From Clostridia bacterium (GTDB lineage Bacteria > Bacillota > Sulfobacillia > SLMV01): a DNA stretch of 5,975 nucleotides. The notes under the pieces are model-generated. The model did no database searches. It had not been told where the DNA came from and was given only the letters and a program-made list of their open reading frames with translations. Numbering within the stretch: the first letter of the stretch is position 1; each line of letters begins with the position of its first letter. The DNA lies in contig SLGS01000196.1 of assembly GCA_007136565.1 (NCBI GenBank), positions 1 through 5,975 on the forward strand, written 5' to 3'. The translations under genes and the position numbers were made by a program. Positions 1-4,939 of the stretch are shown one piece after another.

Positions 1-116
1 CCACCACCTTCATCGTCGACACCCGGGGAGAGATCCGCGAGGTGACCCTGGGGTGGGACGCATCGTCCGTTCAGAAGATGAAGGATTGGGTGGACGAACT
101 GGCGCCGGGTTCATGA
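1..116 (+). CDS. C-terminal end of a TlpA/AhpC-TSA-type thioredoxin-fold protein (5' truncated)
   Basis: Only the last 37 codons are in the window, read in frame from position 3 to a TGA at 114-116. The peptide begins TTFIVDTRGEIREVTLGWD and ends in a short amphipathic helix (SVQKMKDWVDELAPGS). In TlpA/ResA/AhpC-TSA proteins, the cis-proline after the active-site region is followed by a T-T-F-x-x-D-x-x-G-x-I strand, a turn and a final helix, which is what is seen here. Bases 1-2 (CC) are compatible with that preceding proline codon. Such proteins reduce or shuttle disulfides outside the cytoplasm, or act as peroxiredoxins. The CxxC motif and any signal peptide lie outside the window, so the exact subfamily and location cannot be set. 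The stop overlaps the stop of the convergent serine hydrolase gene. The family call is inferred from a short tail. Confidence 0.7.
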   Translation, partial: TTFIVDTRGEIREVTLGWDASSVQKMKDWVDELAPGS

Positions 117-1658
117 CGTCATGTCCGATCTCACGGGTACCCGGGCGCTGAGGTACCCGACTAACCTGAAGACCCCAACGCTCAGGGCCGTGATGGCCGG
201 GACCAGGATGATCAGGGCCAGGTCCGGGGCGCCGAGGTAAAATAGCGACCAGGGTATGTTCTGGTCCGTTATGGCACCGAGGGCGACGGGTACCAAGGAC
301 AAGGTTGCTATGGATAACACCGTCGGGACGAGGATGTCCCGCATTACCCGGGCGCGGGGGGCATCCGCCACCTCGCGCCGCCACCCCACCAGCCGGATCA
401 CCGACCGCAGGGATAACCCCGCCACCACCAGGAAGATAAATAGTAGTATCGCCCCGACCATCCCCGTAGAGGTGCCCTCGCCGGGGCTTTGCCCGGTCAG
501 GACCAGGGCCATGTCCTCCACGAGCCCCGCGTGGGAGGTGGTGTTGTAAAGCAGGTGGTTGCCGTTGAAGAGCACCACGGCACCCACTCCGCGGTCCGGC
601 AGCAGTACCAGCTGCGAGGCGTAATTCTCCAGAGAGCCCCCGTGACTTACGACCCGTTCATCTCCCACCTCGGATAGCATCCAGCCCAGGGCGTAGGGTA
701 CGTCTCCCCCCGTGTCCGTCCAGAGGGCCTCTACGCTCTCCGGGGAGAGTATGGTGGCCTCGCCGAAGGAACCCCCGGCTAATAGAGCCGCCGAGTAGCG
801 TCCCATGTCCCGGGCCGTCGAGATGATGAAGCCCGCCGGGACGGCGTACTGCAGGAACTCCTGTTCTCGGGCTATCGGCCAACCGAACAGGGAACCGTGC
901 CCCGTGGCCAGGCCCGCCTCGGCGGCTTGGGTGGGATCGGTGAAGGTGGAGTCCATCCCCAGGGGTTCCAGGATGTTCAACTCCAGGTAGTCCCCGTAGG
1001 ACAGTCCCGAGACCTCCTCTATCACCGCCCCGAGCAGGGTGTATCCCCGGTTGAAATAGATGAACCTCTCGCCGGGCTCGGCGGTGGGCGTTACCTCCCC
1101 CAGAGCCGCGGCGGCCTCCGCCACTTCCACACGGGCTCGCGGGGTCTCCCCGAGATCTCGCTCCGAGAGTCCCGAGGTGTGGGTCAACAGGTGGCGGAGG
1201 GTGATCGCACCCGACCCCTGCGACCCGGCGACGGAGAAGCCGGGAAGGTATTCCTCCACGGTGTCGTCCAAATCCAGCATCCCGCGCTCGGCCAGCTGCA
1301 TCGTGGCCACAGCGGTGAAGGTCTTGGATATCGAGGCGATGTAGAGGGGGGTGTCGGGGGTCATGGGGCGGTCTTCGCCGGCGTTTCCCCGGGCGTAGAT
1401 TTGCACCCCACCGTCGGAGCGGGCCACGGCCAGGGCTCCCCCGGGCAGGCGGTGGTTGCGGATGTGTTCCGAAAGGAAAGCGTCGATGCTGGGCGGGGAA
1501 CCGTCTTCGGCCCGCGCGGTGCCGGGTGCGGGGAGGAACCCCGCGGCGGCGATGATGGCCAGGGTTATCGTCAACGAAAGGAAGATGGCCGGGATCCGGG
1601 GGCGTGCCGAAACGCCCGCCCTCCCCCGGTGATCCCGTGGAATGCGCCCGTAGTGCAA
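111..1658 (-). CDS. Membrane-anchored serine hydrolase, beta-lactamase/class C PBP-like fold, with C-terminal transmembrane helices
   Basis: With a TTG start at 1658 the product has 515 residues. It opens with an arginine-rich n-region, then a hydrophobic segment (about 24-45) ending in an AxA signal-peptidase-like site (ARA, about 48-50). The catalytic domain has all three motifs of the beta-lactamase/DD-peptidase superfamily: SISK (S109, K112; SxxK), YFN (Y201, N203; YxN) and HGG (H339; the KTG equivalent). The typical TPLYIASISKTFTA and LLTHTSGL contexts are present. After about residue 390 come three hydrophobic segments (about 398-418, 441-462, 478-500). The catalytic domain is therefore predicted outside the cytoplasmic membrane. 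The family includes esterases, peptidases and cell-wall-acting enzymes, and the substrate cannot be told. A GTG at 1703 in the same frame would add 15 residues but has no good Shine-Dalgarno, while TTG 1658 follows AGGAGGGGG by 8 nt. The gene stands alone and is convergent with the thiol-disulfide gene. Confidence 0.9.
   Translation of the reverse strand: MHYGRIPRDHRGRAGVSARPRIPAIFLSLTITLAIIAAAGFLPAPGTARAEDGSPPSIDAFLSEHIRNHRLPGGALAVARSDGGVQIYARGNAGEDRPMTPDTPLYIASISKTFTAVATMQLAERGMLDLDDTVEEYLPGFSVAGSQGSGAITLRHLLTHTSGLSERDLGETPRARVEVAEAAAALGEVTPTAEPGERFIYFNRGYTLLGAVIEEVSGLSYGDYLELNILEPLGMDSTFTDPTQAAEAGLATGHGSLFGWPIAREQEFLQYAVPAGFIISTARDMGRYSAALLAGGSFGEATILSPESVEALWTDTGGDVPYALGWMLSEVGDERVVSHGGSLENYASQLVLLPDRGVGAVVLFNGNHLLYNTTSHAGLVEDMALVLTGQSPGEGTSTGMVGAILLFIFLVVAGLSLRSVIRLVGWRREVADAPRARVMRDILVPTVLSIATLSLVPVALGAITDQNIPWSLFYLGAPDLALIILVPAITALSVGVFRLVGYLSARVPVRSDMTS
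134..159. repeat. Perfect 8-bp inverted repeat (hairpin) just after the thioredoxin-fold gene
   Basis: CGGGTACC (134-141) and GGTACCCG (152-159) are perfect reverse complements around a 10-nt loop. The repeat begins 18 nt past the stop at 116 and lies inside the 3' end of the convergent serine hydrolase gene. There is no T-run on the plus-strand side, so it is not a canonical intrinsic terminator. It could mark or protect the 3' end of the upstream transcript, or be chance in GC-rich coding DNA. Confidence 0.35.
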
Positions 1659-1666
1659 GATGCGAA

Positions 1667-1675
1667 CCCCCTCCT
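1667..1675 (-). promoter_or_regulatory. Shine-Dalgarno site that sets the TTG start of the serine hydrolase
   Basis: On the minus strand the bases read AGGAGGGGG, a near-perfect anti-Shine-Dalgarno match, 8 nt before TTG at 1658. The longer GTG start at 1703 has only weak purines ahead of it. This favours the TTG start and leaves the hairpin at 1677-1719 in the untranslated leader. Confidence 0.7.
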
Positions 1676-1676
1676 G

Positions 1677-1719
1677 GTGTTCGTCGGGGTGGGCGGATCG
1701 CACCCCCGCGACGAAACAC
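1677..1719 (-). promoter_or_regulatory. Long imperfect hairpin in the serine hydrolase leader, abutting the ribosome binding site
   Basis: On the plus strand, GTGT + TCGTC + GGGGTG (1677-1691) pairs with CACCCC (1701-1706), GACGA (1710-1714) and ACAC (1716-1719). This gives 15 base pairs, with a 3-nt bulge (1707-1709), a 1-nt bulge (1715) and a 9-nt loop (1692-1700). In the leftward mRNA the stem ends one base before the Shine-Dalgarno. It could modulate ribosome access or stabilise the 5' end. It matches no riboswitch class I recognise, and no ligand is implied. Confidence 0.4.
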
Positions 1720-1961
1720 TCTTTCCGTATCCATCGCCGATATCCCTTCCGGGGCCCCGGGGGGTCCGGGACCCGGGCGCGGCGGCGGGCGGAGACCGGG
1801 TAACGGGGGCATCGCGAGCCGTCCCCGGCGATGGCGTATCTTCTCGCGCGAAAACCTCCCCCGGATTCCCCCGGGTGGGCAGGTTATTCCCCCTTTCCCG
1901 GATAAGGAGGGACTACCCAAGGATATCGTGGAAGTCATGACGAGAGGACGGGTGAACAACC
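1720..1961. other. GC-rich divergent intergenic region
   Basis: Together with the serine hydrolase leader, about 300 bp separate the two divergent genes. It should hold the start signals of both. I see no convincing -35/-10 pair on either strand. It contains a perfect 12-bp palindrome CCGGGGCCCCGG (1749-1760), a nearly adjacent inverted repeat GGGTCC-G-GGACCC (1762-1774), and a possible hairpin CATCGC/GCGATG (1810-1815 with 1828-1833). It also has a strong Shine-Dalgarno-like AAGGAGGGA (1904-1912) with no start codon at normal spacing. A 16-codon reading frame from GTG 1928 to TAG 1978 overlaps the next gene and is discussed as a finding. Confidence 0.5.
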
Positions 1962-2918
1962 GTGTTATGCCCCGATAGGTATCGCGGCAGCATCCTGGGC
2001 CTCGCCGCCGGTGACGCCCTGGGAGCGACCCTCGAGTTCAGCCCGCCGGGAAGCTTCGAACCGATATCGGACATGGTGGGCGGTGGTCCCCACGGGTTGG
2101 AACCGGGATATTGGACCGACGATACCTCCATGGCAGTATGTCTCGCCGTAAGCCTCATCGAGCGGGGCTTCGACCTCGACGACCAGGCGAAGAGGTACCT
2201 GCGCTGGTATCGGCACGGGTACATGAGCAGCACCGGGCAATGCTTCGACATCGGGAATACCGTGGCCACCGCGCTGGAGCGTTACGAGGCCACCGGGGAT
2301 CCCCTGGCCGGCCCGGACCATCCCCGCGCCGCCGGGAACGGATCGCTGATGCGCCTGGGCCCCATACCCCTGGTCTACGCGCCGAAGCCGATGTGTGCCA
2401 TCCGTCGCTCCGGTCGCAGTTCCCGGGTTACCCACGCCGCCCCCGAGGCCGTGGACGCCTGTCGCTACTTCGCCGGCCTGATGGTCGGGGCATTGCAGGG
2501 CGTACCCCGGGAGGAACTGTTGGCGCCAGGGTACTCCCCCGTACCGGGGCTTTGGGAGGCGGAACCCCTGTCGCCGGCGGTGGCCGAGGTGGCGGGGGGA
2601 TCCTTCGCCCGGCGCGAGCCCCCCGAGATCGTCGGGAGCGGTTACGTCGTAAGGTCCCTGGAGGCGGCCCTTTGGGCCTTTCATAGGGCCGAGGATTTCG
2701 AGGATGGGTGCCTTAGGGCGGTGAACCTCGGTGATGACAGCGATACCACCGGGGCCATCTACGGTCAGCTGGCCGGGGCGTATTTCGGCGCCGAAGGGAT
2801 TCCCGATCGGTGGGTAGATCGCCTGTACTGGCGAAGCTTCCTGGTGTCGGTGGCCGACGAGTTGCTCCGGTGCGCGAGGGAGGAGTGCGCGCCGGCTGGA
2901 GAGGGACCCCCGCCGTGA
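1962..2918 (+). CDS. ADP-ribosylglycohydrolase family protein (DraG/ARH-like)
   Basis: The 318-residue product has the hallmarks of the ADP-ribosylglycohydrolase fold, at the usual family length of about 300. The N-terminal motif RYRGSILGLAAGDALGA is at 7-22, and TDDT (52-55) is the first acidic metal-binding motif. GNGSLMR is at 125-131, HAAPEAVDAC at 158-167, and GDDSDTTGA at 257-265 is the second acidic motif that completes the dinuclear metal site. Family members remove ADP-ribose from proteins, nucleic acids or small molecules using Mg or Mn. DraG, the best-known bacterial member, reactivates nitrogenase reductase, but no nitrogenase gene is nearby, so the substrate is unknown. The protein has no signal peptide and is cytosolic. 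GTG 1962 is the first start after an in-frame stop at 1953 and places the conserved motif at residue 7. A weak AGAGGA lies 13 nt upstream. The next gene follows after 49 bp in the same direction, suggesting co-transcription. Confidence 0.92.
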   Translation: MLCPDRYRGSILGLAAGDALGATLEFSPPGSFEPISDMVGGGPHGLEPGYWTDDTSMAVCLAVSLIERGFDLDDQAKRYLRWYRHGYMSSTGQCFDIGNTVATALERYEATGDPLAGPDHPRAAGNGSLMRLGPIPLVYAPKPMCAIRRSGRSSRVTHAAPEAVDACRYFAGLMVGALQGVPREELLAPGYSPVPGLWEAEPLSPAVAEVAGGSFARREPPEIVGSGYVVRSLEAALWAFHRAEDFEDGCLRAVNLGDDSDTTGAIYGQLAGAYFGAEGIPDRWVDRLYWRSFLVSVADELLRCAREECAPAGEGPPP

Positions 2919-2967
2919 GGTCCCTTCCCGGCGTCGCCTCCCGTCGAGGAGCTCGAAGGGAGGGAGG

Positions 2968-3387
2968 ATGGAATTGGACTGCGTATTTTGCCGGATGATA
3001 GCGGGGGAGGAGCCGGCCAGCATCGTCTACGAGGACGAGGCCGTCTTCGCCGCCATGGACATAGTGCAGCCGGGATCCCACAAGGTCTTGGTCATGCCCA
3101 GAAGGCACGTGGCCGACATTTATGAACTCGGCGAGGACGAGGCCGGGGCCCTGTTTAGGACCGTGCCGGCCATCGCCCGCGGGATAAAGCGCGCCACGGG
3201 CTGCTCCGGGCTGAACCTCTTGCAATCCAACGGCGCCGACGCCGGGCAGACCGTCTTTCATCTGCACGTGCACCTCTTCCCCAGGTTTTCGGGGGACGGG
3301 ATCGTTTTCGATTGGCCGGGCGACTTCCCCGCGAGGCCGGAACTGGATCGCATGGCGGAGGAGATCGCGCGGCACCTGGACGCCTGA
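2968..3387 (+). CDS. HIT-family (histidine triad) nucleotide hydrolase/transferase
   Basis: The 139-residue cytosolic protein has the histidine-triad signature HLHVHLF, with H98, H100 and H102 (HxHxH); the middle-to-last histidines form the nucleotidyl-transfer site. An N-terminal CVFC (C5, C8) supplies half of the zinc site common in bacterial Hint/HIT proteins, with H47 as a plausible further ligand. The GSHKVLVMPRRHVADI segment (36-51) is also typical. HIT enzymes hydrolyse nucleoside phosphoramidates, aminoacyl-adenylates or dinucleoside polyphosphates. The exact substrate cannot be read from sequence. The ATG follows an exceptional purine run, AAGGGAGGGAGG (2956-2967), so translation should be strong. 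It sits 49 bp behind the ADP-ribosylglycohydrolase gene, probably as its operon partner. It ends 7 bp from the stop of the convergent regulator gene, leaving no room for a terminator between them. Confidence 0.93.
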   Translation: MELDCVFCRMIAGEEPASIVYEDEAVFAAMDIVQPGSHKVLVMPRRHVADIYELGEDEAGALFRTVPAIARGIKRATGCSGLNLLQSNGADAGQTVFHLHVHLFPRFSGDGIVFDWPGDFPARPELDRMAEEIARHLDA

Positions 3388-3394
3388 CCCGGGA

Positions 3395-4078
3395 TCACTC
3401 GAAGAGGACGTCCTCGAGGCCCCCGGGGTCGAGCAGGGTAACCTCTTCCCCGCGGAAGTCTATGAGACCATCCCTTCGCATCCGCACCATCTCCCGGGAG
3501 AGGGAAGGACGGGGTACGCCCATATCCTCGGCCATCTCGCGGCGGGATACGCCCAGGTCCACGCGGTGGCTGCCGCACTTCGCCGAAAGATCCAGGAGTC
3601 GAGACGCGATCTTTTGTCGTATGCTCCCGTGGGAGAGGTCGCGCAGCCGCCCGTTGAGCATCAGGATCTTGCCCGACAACAGCCCGAGGAATCGCTCGAG
3701 GAAGACGGTGTCTTCTCGGCAGAGGCGGACGATTTCCCCCCGGCCGATGTACATGATGGCAGTTTTCGCGACGGCGGTGACCGTGGCCGGGTACCTGCGG
3801 CGATCCGAAAAGATCAGCGCCTCCCCGAAGACCTGTCCCGAGGATAGGCGGTCGATGGTTACCGTTCGCCCCGAGGCCAGGACGTTTTGTATTTCCACCT
3901 CGCCCTTTAGTATCACGCCGACGTGAGAGCAGGGAGCACCTTCCACCGCCAGGGTAGAGCCCCGGTCGAACTCGCTGATCCGGTAACGAAGCCCGTCGGT
4001 GATGGCCAAGAGGTCCCGGCCGGAGTGATTCCCGAAAAGATCCGATTCGGCGAGCCTTTCGAAGAAACCCGGTCGCAC
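3395..4078 (-). CDS. hcpR: Crp/Fnr-family transcriptional regulator, HcpR-like
   Basis: With the GTG at 4078 the product has 227 residues, normal for the Crp/Fnr family. An N-terminal cyclic-nucleotide-type beta-barrel (about 20-105, with ILKGEVEIQ and SGQVFGEALIFSDRRR) leads into a long dimer helix (about 115-150). A winged helix-turn-helix follows (about 175-215, VSRREMAEDMGVPRPSLSREMVRMRRDGL). It lacks the N-terminal cysteine cluster of FNR, so a [4Fe-4S] oxygen sensor is unlikely. HcpR proteins in other anaerobes have been linked to haem and NO sensing, which is inference here. The gene is divergent from the ferredoxin-hcp operon and faces a palindromic operator, which is the main reason for the HcpR call. 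An in-frame GTG at 4126 would add 16 residues, but codons 6-10 of that form would overlap the operator, and the -10 at 4132-4137 would make the message practically leaderless. The shorter start has AAAGGGCGT upstream (7 of 9 to the anti-Shine-Dalgarno complement). The start remains uncertain. Confidence 0.85.
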   Translation of the reverse strand: MRPGFFERLAESDLFGNHSGRDLLAITDGLRYRISEFDRGSTLAVEGAPCSHVGVILKGEVEIQNVLASGRTVTIDRLSSGQVFGEALIFSDRRRYPATVTAVAKTAIMYIGRGEIVRLCREDTVFLERFLGLLSGKILMLNGRLRDLSHGSIRQKIASRLLDLSAKCGSHRVDLGVSRREMAEDMGVPRPSLSREMVRMRRDGLIDFRGEEVTLLDPGGLEDVLFE

Positions 4079-4097
4079 TGAAACTTCACGCCCTTTC

Positions 4098-4111
4098 GTA
4101 ACAGATGTTAC
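4098..4111. promoter_or_regulatory. Palindromic operator GTAACA-GA-TGTTAC for the Crp/Fnr-type regulator
   Basis: A perfect 6+6 inverted repeat with a 2-bp centre (equally GTAAC-N4-GTTAC), the size and symmetry expected of a Crp/Fnr dimer site. Its centre (4104.5) is -41.5 from the start point predicted for the rightward -10 element (TSS about 4146), the class II activator position. For the leftward promoter (TSS about 4125) it lies at about +21, where binding would block transcription. It is the only perfect copy I found in the window. Binding is inferred, not shown. Confidence 0.65.
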
Positions 4112-4131
4112 CGATGTCCGCGGCACGCCCC

Positions 4132-4137
4132 ATTATA
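4132..4137 (-). promoter_or_regulatory. -10 element TATAAT for the regulator gene
   Basis: The minus strand reads TATAAT, a consensus -10 in otherwise GC-rich DNA. The hexamer at the -35 position (TCCCTT, 4160-4155) is poor. The predicted start point of about 4125 gives a 47-nt leader to GTG 4078, containing the operator. Confidence 0.45.
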
Positions 4138-4139
4138 AT
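4134..4139 (+). promoter_or_regulatory. -10 element TATAAT for the ferredoxin-hcp operon
   Basis: A perfect TATAAT with predicted start at about 4146, giving a 25-nt leader to the TTG start at 4171. The sequence at -35 (CCGATG, 4111-4116) matches TTGACA at only two positions, and the operator overlaps the -35 area. Both fit a promoter that needs the activator. Confidence 0.6.
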
Positions 4140-4154
4140 TCAACTCAGTGAGCG

Positions 4155-4163
4155 AAGGGAGGT
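4155..4163 (+). promoter_or_regulatory. Shine-Dalgarno site that sets the TTG start of the ferredoxin-like gene
   Basis: AAGGGAGGT ends 7 nt before TTG 4171. The longer in-frame ATG at 4105 lies within the operator and upstream of the predicted transcription start, so it cannot be the start if this promoter is used. Confidence 0.7.
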
Positions 4164-4170
4164 GGGCCCC

Positions 4171-4902
4171 TTGAGGCGCACCATCATCGAGATCGACGAG
4201 GAAAAATGTAACGGATGTGGCCTCTGCGTGGACGCCTGCCACGAGGGCGCCATTGAGCTGGTGGATGGGAAGGCGAGACTGGTTTCCGACGAGTATTGCG
4301 ACGGCCTGGGGGATTGCCTCCCCGAGTGCCCCACCAACGCCATAACCCTGGTGGAGCGCGAAGCGAAGGCCTTCGACGAGGAGGCCGTACGAGAGAGGAT
4401 GCAGGAGCGCTCCGGCGAGTGCGCCGGTGGATGCCCGGGATTGGCGTCCGTCGCCTTTTCGACGGAGAGAGGGGATGCGCCGCCGGCGAGAACCCCCGGT
4501 GGAGACGCCCCCGCCGATGACCACCGGGACTCCGAGCTTCGCGGGTGGCCCGTGCAGCTGGCACTGGTCAATCCGCGGGCGGGGCACCTAGACGGTGCTC
4601 ACCTGTTGATAGCCGCGGATTGCGCGGCCTACGCCCACGCGGATTTCCACCGCGACTTCATGCGGGGCCGGGTTACCGTGATAGGTTGCCCGAAATTGGA
4701 CGACAACGGTGCATACCGGGAGAAACTTAGGGAAATACTGGAGAATAACGACGTCAGGAGCATCACCGTCGCCAGGATGGAGGTGCCCTGTTGCGGGGGA
4801 ATCGTGGCCGCGACCCGATCGGCGATGCTCGAAGCCGGCGTGATCGTGCCCTACGATGAAGTGGTCCTCGGCGTCGGGGGAGAAGTCGTGTCGACGGGAT
4901 GA
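4171..4902 (+). CDS. 4Fe-4S ferredoxin-like protein with C-terminal cysteine domain, Hcp-associated (FrdX-like)
   Basis: The 243-residue product starts at a TTG. It opens with a ferredoxin module whose first cluster motif is complete: C13-x2-C16-x2-C19-x3-C23. The second motif is reduced to C43-x5-C49-x3-C53 (YCDGLGDCLPECPT), so one ligand is missing or comes from elsewhere, for instance C84 or C88 in GECAGGCPG. A low-complexity linker rich in Pro, Gly and Asp (about 100-120) leads to a second domain (about 125-243). Its cysteines lie in family-like motifs: AADC (C151), IGCPKLDD (C173) and MEVPCCGG (C207, C208). I recognise this as a family of iron-sulfur proteins in anaerobes, often beside hcp. 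Its likely role is to carry electrons to Hcp in the cytoplasm, which is inferred from context. hcp follows 37 nt downstream in the same operon. The cluster type at the second site and the role of the C-terminal cysteines cannot be decided from sequence. Confidence 0.85.
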   Translation: MRRTIIEIDEEKCNGCGLCVDACHEGAIELVDGKARLVSDEYCDGLGDCLPECPTNAITLVEREAKAFDEEAVRERMQERSGECAGGCPGLASVAFSTERGDAPPARTPGGDAPADDHRDSELRGWPVQLALVNPRAGHLDGAHLLIAADCAAYAHADFHRDFMRGRVTVIGCPKLDDNGAYREKLREILENNDVRSITVARMEVPCCGGIVAATRSAMLEAGVIVPYDEVVLGVGGEVVSTG

Positions 4903-4939
4903 TATGCGGAAGAAGGCAAGGAGAAAGAGGGGGACAAGT

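Noticed and set aside
897..1940. Long rightward open frame (347 codons) antisense to the serine hydrolase and running into the intergenic region
   Set aside because: No recognisable motif, composition typical of antisense shadow frames, no Shine-Dalgarno support.
658..1959. Long leftward open frame (433 codons) rich in Pro, Gly and Arg overlapping the serine hydrolase
   Set aside because: Low-complexity PGR-rich translation with no family motif. It is a GC-driven shadow of the well-supported serine hydrolase in another frame.
2901..2926. Stem GAGGGACC/GGTCCCTT around the stop codon of the ADP-ribosylglycohydrolase gene
   Set aside because: Short stem with 10-nt loop and no T-run after it. 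The next gene follows closely in the same direction, so a terminator is unlikely.
1965..3023. Leftward frame (352 codons) opposite the ADP-ribosylglycohydrolase gene
   Set aside because: Antisense shadow of a gene with clear catalytic motifs; no family features of its own.
3404..3415. Perfect 12-bp palindrome GAGGACGTCCTC near the regulator 3' end
   Set aside because: Lies within codons of the regulator's C-terminus and has no loop or T-tract. Probably chance.
4105..4170. Upstream ATG (4105) extension of the ferredoxin-like gene
   Set aside because: It lies inside the operator and before the predicted transcription start, has no Shine-Dalgarno, and adds residues unlike the family N-terminus. 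TTG 4171 has an excellent site.
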